From NCBI GenBank assembly GCA_036346255.1, contig CM070639.1, forward strand, positions 816,001-880,000: a stretch of 64,000 nt of DNA. The letters are read 5' to 3'. The position numbers were made by a program, and so were the translations under genes. Position 1 is the first letter of the stretch, and every line of letters starts with the position of its first letter. The notes beneath the pieces are model-generated. The model did no database searches, was not told the origin of the DNA, and worked only from the letters and a program-made list of their open reading frames with translations. This stretch comes from Ampelocalamus luodianensis. Lineage: Eukaryota > Streptophyta > Magnoliopsida > Poales > Poaceae. This document shows, one piece after another, positions 23,990-35,875 of the stretch.

Positions 23990-25020
23990 GGGATGGTCGG
24001 TGGGACACGAGCGCCGAATCACCGTAGTCCCGATGAGGAGCTTCCTCCTCCGACCATGGCGGAAGTCTCATGCAGATCGAACGCAATCGCTCGAGGACCG
24101 CAGGTGCCGGAGGTCATCGCCAGAACACCTCTACTCCTCCCGTGCCTCGATCCGGAGGTGGTCACCGTGCTCGTGGGGACTTGCGGAGTTCCTCCGCACG
24201 CAGCCTCCCACCTTCTCCCGGCCCGAGGATCCTTGGACGCAGACGATCGGCCGCGCCTCGTTGAGCGAAGCTCAACGCTGCTCGATGTCGAGCAGGAGCG
24301 GCACTTTTCGCATCTCATCACCGGAGGGTGCGGCACTCTCATGGTGGGAGAATTTCTCGCCATGCACCGCGGGACACGTGGTCTCGTGGGAGGAGTTCCG
24401 GTTAGCTTTCCGTCGGGCCCATGTCCCCGCCTACCGATGAAGTCAAGAAGAAGGAGTTCCTTGCGCCAAACAGGCGCAGTTCGGATCGAGTACCTCCATG
24501 AGTTCAACCATTTGGCGAGGTACGCCTCGCCGAGGTGGCCACCGATGAGGCCAAGCAGAGAAGTTCGTGGAGGGTTTGTCTCGAGGAGCTTCGTGACAAG
24601 CTCTCTATTGTGGACTTCCCCGACTTCCGCACCTTGGTGGACAAGGCCATCATCGCCGAGCACAAGGCGAGCGCTCGGCGAGTCCCGCAAGCGCAAGTGG
24701 GAGGCCCAGATGTCCGCACAGCCGGCCTCGCTCGTCCCTCGTGTTGGACCCGCACCGTGGCCCGCCTTGGCTTCACCACCGCCGAGGCCTTCAAGACCAG
24801 CCTCCACGCCTCCGCAGCCGTGACTCGCCGCGTGCACCGCGACCCGCCAGCAGGTGTTCCCGTAACCCCGCGCCGACGCCACCGCTTCATCGCCACGACA
24901 AGGGCCACTACGCGAGTAGTTGTCCTAAGAAGATCGAGCGCCCTCGCCCCTAATGGAGGACGCGGCAAGGGAGTGGTCACCCACCGACCGTAAGACCCCG
25001 GCTTGGGGAGCGCCGAGTCA
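23990..25020 (+). pseudogene. Element A gag region, frameshifted
   Basis: Gag-like peptides are scattered over three frames: a HVVSWEEFRLAFRRAHVPAY segment (about 24375-24435), LHEFNHLARYAS (24494-24530), ELRDKLSIVDFPDFRTLVDK (about 24590-24645) and a zinc-knuckle remnant GHYASSCPKK (about 24904-24935). The frame changes several times, so no full gag can be translated from this copy as assembled. Confidence 0.75.
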
Positions 25021-26400
25021 ATCACATCTCGGCCGAGGAGGCACAGGGCACCCGACGTGGTGTTGGGTACGCTCCTTGTTAACTTGCGCCCCGCTACGCT
25101 TTATTTGACTCGGGCCTCGCATTCTTTTATTTCGAGGTCTTTGTCGTTGATTGTGGGCTTCACTGTGTTCCTTTGGGGTTCCATCACGATTCGCTCTCCG
25201 GTTCGAAATGAGAGTCGACCAAGTATGCCGGGATGTTCCTATCCACATCGAAGGAGTAGGATTCTTGGCGAATCTTATCCTACTCGACTCGGCACGTCTG
25301 GACGTGATTCTTGGCATGGATTGGTTGTCCCAACACTTGGGGCAAATCGATTGTGCCAGAAGATTGTCTACCTCACCATTTCTTCAGTGAACAGTTGGGT
25401 TTCGCCACAGCTATGAGAACCCCATCTTTATGTCCTTGAAGCGGCCGGCATTGGAGATTCACGATGTCCCCACAGTGTGTGACTTCACGGATGTCTTTCC
25501 GAAGATTTGCCCGGATGCCTCCTGCTCGAGATCCGAGTTTGTGATAGAGTTGCTGCCCTGCATCGCCCTATTTCTAAGAGGCCAGACGCATGCCTCCTAA
25601 TGAGTTGGAGGAGTCAAGAAGCAACCGGGTGAGCTGCAAGAGAAGGGTTTTATCCGCCCTAGCTCATCTCCTTGGGGTTGTCCATTATCTTTGTGAAGAA
25701 GAAGGACAAGACCTTGCGCATGTGTGTTGATTACCGTCCGCTTAATGAGGTGACGGTGAAGAACAAGTATCCTTTGCCCGTATTGATGATCTTTTCGATC
25801 AATTGACCGAGCACGAGTCTTCCAAGATTGACTTGAGGTGGGCTATCATCAAGTCGTGATCGGCCGAGGATATTCCTAAGACGGCTTTTGCTACTCGTTA
25901 TGGCCTTTACGAGTACACCGTCATGTCTTTTGGTTTGACTAATGCTCCTGCTTTATTCATGAATCTTATGAACTCGGTATTCATGGAGTATTTGGATAGG
26001 TTCGTGGTGGTATTCATCGATGATATCCTTATCTACTCCAAGAGTGAAGAAGAGCATGTCGAGCATCTTAAGCTTGTATTGGGCAGTCGCGTGAGCACCA
26101 CCGTATGCCAAATTCAGCAAGTGCGAGTTCGTTGAAGGAAGTGGCATTCTTGGGCCATGTTCTTTCAGCAGAGGTGTGGTCGTGGACCCTAGCAAGGTCA
26201 GTGATGTGCTATCTTGGGGTCAGCCCAAGTCAGCCACGGATGTGCGGAGTTTTCTTGGTTTGGCTGGCTACTATCGCCGCTTCATCGAGAATTTCTCCAA
26301 GATTGCGAAGCCTATGACCGAATTGCTTAAGAAGGACAAGAAGTTTGAGTGGTCCGCTGCTTGTGATGTGAGTTTTCAGAACTCAAGAAGCGGTTGACCT
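25020..26400 (+). pseudogene. Element A protease and reverse transcriptase region, frameshifted
   Basis: A retropepsin-like stretch (ASHSFISRS near 25117-25143, VILGMDWL near 25300-25325) is followed by reverse transcriptase sequence with the catalytic FIDD at about 26013-26024, within FVVVFIDDILIYSKSEEEH. The connection segment SFLGLAGYYRRFIENFSKIA follows at about 26250-26310. The catalytic aspartates are retained, but surrounding frames are broken. Confidence 0.85.
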
Positions 26401-26730
26401 CAGCCAAAGGCTTGTTCTCCCGATATTCACAAGAGCTTTGATATCTATTGTGATGCTTCTCGCCGTGGTCTTGGTTGTGTTCTTATGCAGGAGGGCAAGG
26501 TTGTGGCCTATGCATCGCGGCAGTTAAGGCCTCATGAACTCAACTATCCTACTCATGACTTGGAGTTAGCTGCTGTGGTCCATGCACTCAAGATTTGGCG
26601 GCATTATCTGATTGGTAACCGTTGTGAGGTGTATTCCGACCACAAGAGCTTGAAGTACTTGTTCACCCAAACAGATCTGAACCTCGCAAAGAAGATGGTT
26701 GGAATTGATCAAGGATTATGACATGGGCAT
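26400..26730 (+). pseudogene. Element A RNase H region
   Basis: YCDASRRGLGCVLMQEGKV (about 26448-26505) is followed by AYASRQLRPHELNYPTHDLE and EVYSDHKSLKYLFTQ, the Asp/Glu/Asp-bearing pattern of Gypsy RNase H. One frame stays open for most of this stretch. Confidence 0.85.
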
Positions 26731-26899
26731 TCAGCACCATCCGGCAAGGCCAATGTCGCGCGGATGCACTCATCGGAAGGTGTATTGCAACATGTTGATG
26801 CTCCAAGAGCAAGAGCCTACCCTCATTTCGAGTTCCAATACTCAATTTGGGTTTGATCGAGCACGGTTCCTTTGCTTCGTTGGTTGTGCAACCAACCTT

Positions 26900-28290
26900 G
26901 GTGGACCAAATCAAGGTGGCACAGCAGCATGATGTTGGTGTGAGCCGATCGCGTAACATCAAGGATGGATAGCCAAGTGCTTTTCAGAGGATGAGCATGG
27001 CGTTGTGTGGTTTGGGCGCGTCTTGTGGTCCCTAAGGTCATGGAATTGCGGATTTGATTCTCGCAAGCCCATGATTCTCCTTTGTCTATTCACCCGGGCT
27101 ACCAAGATGTATCAGATCTTCGCCGAGATTCCGTGGACCCGAATGAAGCGCGAGATTGCTAGGTTCGCTGTCGAGCGCGACGTGTGTCGCCGTGGTGAAG
27201 GCCGAGCATCGCCCAGCAGAGTCTTCGCACCTTTGCCGCTGCAGAATGGAAGTGGGATTCCGCTGGCATGGACTTCATCACCGGATTGCCCCGCCGCCCA
27301 AAGGGAATGATGCCATTTGGGTCGTGGATCGACAAAGTTGACTAAAGTGGCACATTTCCTTCCCGCCAAGACTCGGCCGTGTGGGGCCTTTGGCCGAACT
27401 TTATGTCTCGAGGATTGTGAGTCTTCACGGTGTCAAGACGATTATTTCGATCGGTGCGCTTTTCACCTCGCGGTTTTGGCATAGTCCGCAGAGGCTATGG
27501 GGACCCGCCTTCATTTCAAGATGACCTTTCATCCTCGATCGATGGTCGACGGAGCGAGTCAACCAAGTGTTGGAAGATATGCTCCGTGCTTGTGTTCTTT
27601 CCTATGGGAAGAAGTGGGAGAAGTGCCTACCATTTGTCGAGTTCTCCTACAACAACAAATTTTTCAGCCGCCTTGGCATGGCACCATTTGAGGCTTTGTA
27701 TGGAAGGAGATGTAGAACCCCATTGAACTGGTCGAGATCGTGAGCGGCGCTTTTCGCCCGATTCGATCAATGAGGCCGAAAGTCGTTCGATTGATCCGCG
27801 AGCATTCGCGCACGCCCACCCGCATAAAAGAGCTATGCGATCGCCGTCGCCGTGAGTTGAGCTTTGAGCCCAACGACTTTGTGTATCTCAAAGTCTCACC
27901 CTTGAAGGGCCATCAGCGTTTTGGCATCAAGGGCAAGTTGGCTCCTCGATATGTTGGGCCTTATCGTATCGTCGAGAGAGTTGGAGCATTGCATATAGAT
28001 TGAGCCGCCACCGCACTTGAGGGGTGCATGATGTGTTCCATGTTTCACACTGAAAAGTGCCTCCGTGTCCCAACCGAGGAAACTCCGTTGGAAACTCTCG
28101 ATGTGCAGGAGAATTTGACCTACCGCGAGCATCCTGTTCGCATTCTTGAGGAATCTGAACGGAGAACAAGGAACCGTGTCATCAAGTTCCTTAAGGTTCA
28201 GTGGGCAAACCATTTCAAGATGAAGCAACTTGGGAGCGAGAAGATCGCCGTGCAGATTTTCCTTCTTTCTTCTCCGAGTAGACTAATCTC
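26900..28290 (+). pseudogene. Element A integrase and chromodomain region, frameshifted
   Basis: Integrase-core fragments are readable in changing frames, such as GNDAIWVVDRQ near 27304-27338. The C-terminal part includes NDFVYLKVSPLKG (about 27870-27910) and RFGIKGKLAPRYVGPYRIVE. The tail near 28090-28285 (TYREHPVRILEESERRTRNR, then LKVQWANH with a broken WEREDRL-like continuation) is a chromodomain of the Tekay-type chromovirus pattern. Chromodomain integrases direct insertion to marked heterochromatin in characterised relatives. Confidence 0.75.
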
Positions 28291-28306
28291 TGGCCGAGAT
28301 TCTTGT

Positions 28307-28317
28307 AAGGGGGAGAA
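28307..28317 (+). promoter_or_regulatory. Polypurine tract of element A
   Basis: AAGGGGGAGAA lies one base before the TG of the right LTR. Confidence 0.75.
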
Positions 28318-28318
28318 T

Positions 28319-31300
28319 TGTAACATCCCAAATTTTGGGCTTGTGTTTCAAATGTAAGAAAATGAGTAGAAATTAAAACTTTTCTTACATCATGTATTTC
28401 TGTTGTGCCAACCAATTCTTGTTCAAAGGAATATGGAATTACATTGTCACAAGTCCTTTTGATCCAAATCTTGTTCTTCCAAAAACGATCTTGTCAAATC
28501 TTATGATCATCCTCTGGATATATTTTTCCTAAGTCTCTGTGGTGGTATGTGACCCTCTGAAAAATTTCACAATTTTTAGAAATTGTTTGAATATTTTTAG
28601 AGGCATCAAACTGCTTGAGTCTTAGTCAAACCTTAAAACAGAGCCTTGCAGAATTTTTGGAGATTTATTCAAAGTATAAAAACCTCTGAAAATTTTACAC
28701 AAGATTGATATTTGAGTTAGCAAGCTCTGTAAAAATTTCAGAATTTTTGGAGTTATTTTGCTACCTCAAATAAATCTCTCAAAGTCCCTGCTTTTATTTC
28801 AAAGTCAAACTAGGTTTTATCGTTACTCGTTCGAGTCGACTCGGCTCGAGCCATTTGATTCGGTCCATCAACTAAACGCACCGAGCCACTCTTTAAAACG
28901 CTGCGCGCGATATCACCGTTGATTCAAATCGCGCGCCCATGTTCGTAAGCATTCTGACCCTCCGTTGCATTGGCCAATAGGGACCGTTGATTTCAATCCA
29001 ACCGCCCGCATTTCCGTAGGCAATCGGACCGTCCGCGAACCCGCTAAATCGTGACCGCCCATTTTTAATCCAACGGCCGTGGCTCGCCTTTCTCTGTTCT
29101 TCTTCCTCTCGGCTTCCCGGCGCGCGGCGTTCATGGCGAGAGAAAGAGAGAGAGCATGGGGCTTGTGGTGTCACCTCGTTGCTTTCACAACGCTCTCTCG
29201 CAATGCATTTAATGCGCAATGTGCTTTCTCCTCCATGGTCACCGTGCTCACTTGCTCCCATCACTTCTTGGTCCTTGACCGCGCCATGCACCGAGCTCAC
29301 CATGGGCTCATGTTCTTGCTCAAAACCCTAATCCCCTTCCTATAAATTGGCTTCCCTAGGTCCTCCCGGTGTTCTTTTGCACCACACCTAGCTATTCTCT
29401 GTGTTTGAGCTCAAGAACACCTCTCACCCTCAAAACACCATTGTTGGTCAGAGCTCCAATGGCGGCCTTGGTGTCCAAAGTGGTTCATCCTCAACATTTC
29501 TTGCACCCTTTGAACTCCTCAACCTCCTTTATATTTCCCTAACTTGATTTTGGGTTGCATTCACAGAATCACTCAATTTTAAGTTTGGAGATTTTCGTTG
29601 GTTTCACCCCTTTCTTCTCCAAACCCAGTAAGTGATTCTTTTGCAATTACCGCTTTTGGAGCCTCTTTGAGCTATAATGAAGTGTGGTAATGATTTGGTT
29701 CTACTCATTTTGCTCGTAACCTCATCTTCCACTTCATCTTCTTCGCCCGGTGGACTTCATCGTGTTCAAGTCCTCCCGCCATCTTTGGAGCTCCTCTCTG
29801 CTAAGGTAGCTTCTTTGTAGTCCCTAGAAGTCATGGCACTCGCTTCCTTGACCGCAATGAGCATTTTGCTATTTTCGTGTTTTGCCGTGTCGGCCTTCAT
29901 CTTTGTTTTCGGCCGCGGCTGCCTGCACTTCCACCGCGGCGAGGTCACATCGTTGGGTCCGCAACACTATTGCGAACCCATTTTGATAGTTTGTGGCGCG
30001 CGCGATCGAGTCGCCGCGACCACCGGCAAAGCCACTGGTTTTGTCACCGAGAAGCTCCTGCTGCCGATCATTAGGACACATTAATTACCAATCATTAGCT
30101 GTTAGTTGTGTCTTAATCATTATTATTGAGCCACTGACCAGTGGGCCCAATCTCCTTGAATCAATCTCTGGGTCAAACCCGCACTGTTCCGGCATCATTA
30201 ATGCTTAATCATTGATTAATAAAAATGTCGGCACTTAATCCTGTCGGAAACCTTCTCTGGGTCGCTGACTTGTGGGCCCGAGGAGTTAAGATCAAATCTC
30301 AGGAGTCATTAGTGTTTAATTAATGGTAATCATTAGAAGCATTAATCCTGTCCTAACCGCCCTGCTTAGTCGCTGACTTGTGGGCCCAGTGCACTGTGCG
30401 CGTGGGTTAAATCGTTGTGGTCGTGACTCGTAGTCACTGACATGCGGTCCCACTCGCCGCACCTCTTTTGAACTTCGACCGCTGCCGCCGCCCATTTTGC
30501 GATCCGCGCCCGGATCTTGCATGCATTCGACCATCCGGCTCCCTCGCCGCCCCGGGCCGCCGATCTTGCGATCAAGGGCCGAGATCGTGTGTGCACCGGA
30601 CAATCCGGTTGTTGGTGCGTTCGGGCCGCCCATCCGCCGATCCGCGTACGGATTGGCCTAAGCAACCGCACCGTCCCGCTGCATACACTCGTGTGAGCCG
30701 TTGGATCTTGATCCAACGGTGGTTTCATTGGTTTCGCGCGCATGCGCTATTTTCGCGCGAAGTCGAGGATGTTAGATCAAGGGTTGTGGGGTTGTCCACG
30801 CCATTTTCTTTTATTGGATTGTTCTCGTATTTCTAGCAATTGTTTATCAATCAAGATGATATAAAACTTTAGAAACTCATAACTAATTCATTTTAATCGC
30901 TTTTAGTTAATTCCAACTGTAATAAATTATGTTATCACTTTAGCTCATCATAAAAATGGATTTAAGCATGTTCCAGAGAGTAAAATTGTATAACTAGGAA
31001 TAACTTGGTTTTGTCATTTTGAATATTCCAAAATGGATAAAACATTAGAAAATGCATATCTTGCTCTGTATGTCCAAAATGAATGATTCCAACTTTGATA
31101 AATTTGTTATCAACCCAATGTTAATGTAAAAATGATGGTAAGTCCAAGATTGTAAGGTGAACCTTGATTAATGATTTAGTACCTATTTTCAAAGATTTAG
31201 AAAATTTCGAAGGCTTATAAAATGCACAAGTAATTCTCTCAGAATCTGCAAAATATATATGATAAATTCTAGAAAACCCTCTGTTGGTATACTTCATCAG

Positions 31301-33306
31301 AAATTAGTTTTGAACATATTTATGTTCCTGGAAAGTGCATTAGGCTAATTTTGCATCTTAGAAAAATCATAACTAAATCACTTTAACTCCAAATGACCTG
31401 AAATTTTATATGGGTTACCTCTACACCAGTAGGTAGCTACCATAAAAATTTCAGCTTCAAAATCTTTCTAGAAAATATTTTGCTACAGTGCTAATTATGG
31501 CCGAAAATGTGTTTTTAGGTAATATCTTTGCACCGCAAATCCAAATTAGGTTTTTCCAGTTCCTATGTCTTGGTATATTCGTATTTCACCTTATGTGTAA
31601 ATTTCGTCACATTTGGTTGAGTTTTGCTTGCTCTTTTGTTTATTTGTGGCTCGTCTTATTGGTTGTTCTTGGTTCTTTTGCCTTTCGCTTAGGATTCGAC
31701 ATTTGCATGTAATCCCGAGAACGATCCTCCGCAACAAATTGAGCAACAGCAAGAAGGCAAGCAGTTTGATCATGTTAATCCCAGATTTTAAGTATTTATG
31801 TTGATTACAAATTCTATGTATGCATTGCTACTTTGTTTTAATAGTTGGCCTAGTAGATGCATTTCCTTAGCAAATGATTATCCTCTACTACCATGAGCCT
31901 AGGTTACTTGCTGTGATTTAGAGTTCGTGGATGGGCTCTTGTCACTTAGTAGTTGCGAATTAATTGCTTAGCCATGCTTAGCTTCGGTAGAAATGGGCGG
32001 TTATCGACTTGTCGATAACCTTGATCACACAAACTTATTATGTACTATGATTTCCATCTTGTGCCATGTCTACTTATGAAAACTAAAACTGAAAACAAAA
32101 TGATTTAGACTTGGGCACAATGGTATGATGGTGTGATTTTCGGGTGTGACTGGAATGGTGCCTAAGTCAACAAGGACCGAACATCTTGTTACACTAAACC
32201 AAGCATTTTAGCGCATAACCACACTAGAGGGTATGGGACCTCTCTTGACTTAGTACTTTGGCGTGTATTGGCTCGGTCGCAGGAGGTCGCAGGAGGGATG
32301 GTGTTGGGAGATTGTAGTGTCCGAAAGACTTCACCCGGGATGGGATTTGTTGTCTTCGGCTTGCAATGTAAGCGTATGGTGTTTCTACCCATACGAGCGG
32401 CTCGTAGTTAATACACAAGATTGGAAATGTCTCAGAGGACTTAGCCGTGCTTGCATACCTACGGAAGTGTGCTTTTGGCTTAAAGGCGGTCCAAGTGTGG
32501 GTACATTGGTACACCTGCAGGGTTAAAACTATTCGAATAGCCTCGCCCTAGGTTATGGACACGCTTGGGAGGTCTTTCAAGAGTTAGACTACAACCTTTA
32601 AATTAAAACTTGATGGGTGGTACGAATCGGGATTCGTGCTATGTTGTGGTGGCTATTGGGATAGTCACTTGTGTGGTTACTTGTATGTATCTCAGATTTC
32701 ATCTGTTACTTTGATAACTAAACAGATTTGCAAACTTGCTTTTAAAATGTATTACATTATTGCAAATAAAGTTGGCTTCATGCAAAATAAGACATACAAC
32801 CTCCACCTAAATAAGCTTGCATGTAGTTATGAATAGGTCCGCTATTCCACACGTCAGCTTTATGGTACAAAGACAATCTTTGTACTCGGATGCTATGCTT
32901 AATTGTTTTGTTGCAGAGGAAGAAGGTGAGCCCGAAGGGCCTCACTTTTGTGAGTCGTGTTGTGGTAGTTTATGGGCGACTAGCTTATGCCCTGTCGGTT
33001 GCCTTGTGGGTGTGTGGCTAACCGGTCGACTTTTGTTCTAGCCATCTTATGGCGCTTTTGCTTCCGCTGTCATCCTTGTATATTGTTCTATTTGGCCGGT
33101 CGGCTCTCTTTTGTAATAACTTTACTTTATGTCGTTGTTGAACTTAGTGATATATGTTGTATGGAAATGATGTGTAATTTTGTGATGATGTGCATATGTT
33201 GCAATTCTGGGAGACATATGTCCATCGAGGCTTAGAATGTTTAATTAGTAATGCGAGAACCATTTGGAGGTTAAGTGTTACTAGTTAAATATTCCGGGTC
33301 CTCACA
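28319..33306 (+). repeat. Right LTR of element A
   Basis: 4988 bp, collinear with the left LTR. Differences are mostly one- to three-base insertions or deletions with few substitutions. Confidence 0.92.
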
Positions 33307-33690
33307 ACTGCTTTGTCTCGTTGTGGTTTAGAAGAAACTGAAGATGCAAAGATAACTAGATTTCTAGGAGGATTAAACCATCAAATTCGGAATAAACTTG
33401 TTTATAAACCTCCCACTGTCACTCGTTTGTTTCGTCTTGCTTGCCAAGTTGAAAAAGAAGTACAGGGGGCGACAATCCAAGACCGTACGTGCTCTTTCGT
33501 CTACTTCCACTACACCTTCACGTGTACATGAAACAAATAAGCGCACGGTACAAACCTCTCGCATCAAGATCATCTTCGGTTGCTTCTCCTGCCACTGCAT
33601 CTACCATGATGGCCGCCCCATCTGCTGTGGGCGTTATCTATCTCGTTGTCTTGCACCCATGGTTCGCTCATTGTTAATTGAGCTGGAGCA
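33307..33690 (+). pseudogene. Element B gag, 3' part after element A
   Basis: After the duplicated ACTGC the gag frame continues (SRCGLEETEDAKITRFLGGL, HQIRNKLVYK, RLACQVEKEVQ), then shifts into another frame near 33465. The sequence matches the retrotransposon-gag helix pattern with the late basic region, and no zinc knuckle is seen. Confidence 0.7.
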
Positions 33691-33809
33691 AGAAGAGGAA
33701 GGAAAAGCTTTTAACTACTCACCAATTTCAGTATCAACATCATCTGAGGCGATCCTACAAGGTAATACCAAAGGTACTGATTTGAACACTCAACCTAAGA
33801 ACAATAACC

Positions 33810-35156
33810 ATGATTTCATGCCTAGTATCATTGAGCAAAGGGAAAAATCAGATTGTAGTAGAAACCACTGCATCACATGAGGTGGATGAATCTAGTGTTG
33901 AGAAGGTAGAAATTAATTTCCTAGCTACAGAATCTGATATTATTGAGAATTTGCATGAATCCTGTGATAATTTGATTGATTTGCCAACAGAGTTGAGTGC
34001 ACCATGTGCTGAAATAATTGAATTGCATGTTGTTTTGAATGAGTCATGTGATGATTTAATCACATACAATGATCATGTAGAATTAGTTAGACATAAAGAT
34101 GTTTTGACTAGAATTTCTCCTACTGACTTTTTATGTTATATTATGTTGGATCCACCTGTGAAATTGTCACATGCTATGGAGAAAGTTTCTGAAATCGCAT
34201 GTTCAAAATGCTTGTCTAGTGCCTACACCCCTAGGTATAAGTTTAATTTGATTGGAGATTATGGTGTAGATAATCAATTTCTTGTTTATCGAATATGCAT
34301 AACTTGTGATTACATGGATGAATTGAAGCTTGCTGTTTTGAACAACAATTATTATGTGCAGAATCTTGTTCATTATGAGAGAAAATTAAAATTTAGTATT
34401 CATTCAATGCCCATATGTTTATCTCTTGTTGCACCATCTAGTGTGGACAATCGGCATCAAGATGTTGAAGTATGGAAGAATTTACACATTCTTTCACCCT
34501 TGCTAGTTGAATTTGTTATTGCTCCATTGAAATCTAATAATATGGATGAACTTTGTTTGATTCCAAAAGTTGTAGATTTGCCCATATGTGCTACCACTGC
34601 AAGTTTACAACTTCAGAGAGTTGAATTGCATAAATACTTCACTTATATTTGCAAAACTAGTTGCAATAATTGCTATGTGAGAAATTTTGTTTTGCTCATT
34701 AACATATATGATTATTCTTGGGGTAATAATACAATGATCTTTTATGATCACTGCTGTCGTCTAACATTAATTGTGCAACAACGAAGAACCGTTAAAACAG
34801 ATGACATATACATATACCATGCATACACTTTGGCTTCTTTGTTACCCTATTTTCAGCTTATCAAAAGCCGAGGATGGCTTTGTTTTCAAGAAAGGGAGGA
34901 TGATGAGGACATGACCCCTATGGATACAACCATATTTGCTATGCTTACTGTTCCAAGTATAAGAGCTCATACGCTTCACTTAAATTATCAGGTGAGCTTG
35001 TTTTTAGGAGTGTCTTTATATTATATGAATTACATGATGCTACCTAATGATGAAATATATATATGTGCAGCGCCATGTCACTTTTGGTCCAAGACAAGCA
35101 AGCAGTTCGAGCTGGACCTGTTTTGGAATCCAGTTCGGCCTCCAGAATCAGCCTGA
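33810..35156 (+). CDS. Element B ORF2: unrecognised 448-residue protein
   Basis: A single open frame of 449 codons including stop in an AT-rich context follows gag, and its last 85 or so codons lie in the right LTR. The N-terminal third is acidic (SSVEKVEINFLATESDIIEN). The middle contains paired cysteines (ACSKCLSS, RICITCDYMD, CKTSCNNCYV) that might bind metal, then a hydrophobic stretch. I recognise no polymerase, protease, integrase or envelope motif. It may be an accessory protein of a gag-only element family or the remnant of a captured gene. The first ATG at 33810 is only the longest option; the true start may be later. Confidence 0.5.
   Translation: MISCLVSLSKGKNQIVVETTASHEVDESSVEKVEINFLATESDIIENLHESCDNLIDLPTELSAPCAEIIELHVVLNESCDDLITYNDHVELVRHKDVLTRISPTDFLCYIMLDPPVKLSHAMEKVSEIACSKCLSSAYTPRYKFNLIGDYGVDNQFLVYRICITCDYMDELKLAVLNNNYYVQNLVHYERKLKFSIHSMPICLSLVAPSSVDNRHQDVEVWKNLHILSPLLVEFVIAPLKSNNMDELCLIPKVVDLPICATTASLQLQRVELHKYFTYICKTSCNNCYVRNFVLLINIYDYSWGNNTMIFYDHCCRLTLIVQQRRTVKTDDIYIYHAYTLASLLPYFQLIKSRGWLCFQEREDDEDMTPMDTTIFAMLTVPSIRAHTLHLNYQVSLFLGVSLYYMNYMMLPNDEIYICAAPCHFWSKTSKQFELDLFWNPVRPPESA
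34891..34900 (+). promoter_or_regulatory. Polypurine tract of element B
   Basis: AAAGGGAGGA abuts the TG of the right LTR. It also lies inside ORF2. Confidence 0.75.
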
Positions 35157-35870
35157 CAACACCAACTTAAAACAGGCATAACTTTCACATACGAGTCCGT
35201 TGGAGGTCCACGAGTGCTTGATTGAAAGCTTATTTCGTCCTCTTTCCAACGGATCCGACCTCACCTTTAAATTCCTTCTGGACTGATCGCAATCATCAAA
35301 AGAAGACGTCATATCACTTGTTTAGGCCAATCTGGGCCTTGTAATCATATTGAACTTGGCTCATCTGCCGGTGAACCACCTGGGGGTGCTGTTACTGTTC
35401 ACATGAACAGTAATCCATAAGATTAGTCCCACCCCCTTAGTTCTATTAGATGTGTGGCTCCTCATCCCCTATTTAAGGAGGTCGCACCCCCTCTAGTTTT
35501 CTGGGATTTTGTTTATGTTTAGTTTGCCTTCGTTGCAACTTGTATCTTTTGCGTGTGTCGACTAGACCACCCAATTAAGATCCTTATTCAGAATCCCAAC
35601 TCAATTCAAATATTTCAATTCCTATTTGCAATTTCAGATTGCTTTATCTTGTTCTTGCGTGCTTCTTCGGTGTATGCAGGAATCGACTTTCGTGGTCAGG
35701 TCAACTGGGTATTCGTGCACGGTTGATAACGACTTGTCGAGCAGTTCAGCGATTGCGTGGTTTCGAGCCTTGCGAGTTCGTAGCCAGGATCGTGATAGTT
35801 GAGCGACTACTACCGAACGTATCGTTCTCATCGAAAGATCGGGACAACAATCGGACCTTCGGGTTCATCA
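34901..35870 (+). repeat. Right LTR of element B
   Basis: 970 bp, about as long as and nearly identical to the left copy. It is followed by ATACA at 35871-35875. The terminal GGACCTTCGGGTTCATCAATACATGAGCAAAATGATAT segment is duplicated in tandem just outside the element, at 35850-35930. Confidence 0.85.
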
Positions 35871-35875
35871 ATACA

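Larger units (their letters stand above)
18326..33306 (+). mobile_element. Element A: Gypsy chromovirus-type LTR retrotransposon with about 5-kb LTRs, nested in element B
   Basis: LTRs at 18326-23288 (4963 bp) and 28319-33306 (4988 bp) begin TGTAACATCCC and end TCCTCACA, with target duplication ACTGC on both sides. The internal part is only 5.03 kb and has gag, protease, reverse transcriptase, RNase H, integrase and a C-terminal chromodomain in order, as in Gypsy elements of the Del/Tekay group. Total length is 14,981 bp, two thirds of it LTR. Near-identical LTRs imply recent insertion. The reading frame is broken in many places. Confidence 0.92.
15318..35870 (+). mobile_element. Element B: gag-bearing, apparently non-autonomous LTR retrotransposon
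   Basis: LTRs at 15318-16286 and 34901-35870 start TGATGAGGAC and end TTCATCA. They are nearly identical and flanked by the 5-bp duplication ATACA. A primer-binding site complementary to initiator tRNA-Met follows the left LTR and a purine tract precedes the right one. Without the inserted element A and its duplicated target, the element is about 5.57 kb. It carries gag-like sequence and a second ORF. No protease, reverse transcriptase, RNase H or integrase motif is visible, so it probably moves with help from a related element. It lies in the large intron of the LBD-like gene, on the same strand. Confidence 0.85.

Noticed and set aside
24019..24882. 287-codon minus-strand frame opposite gag of element A
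   Set aside because: It is an antisense shadow of GC-rich gag, with no recognisable domain.
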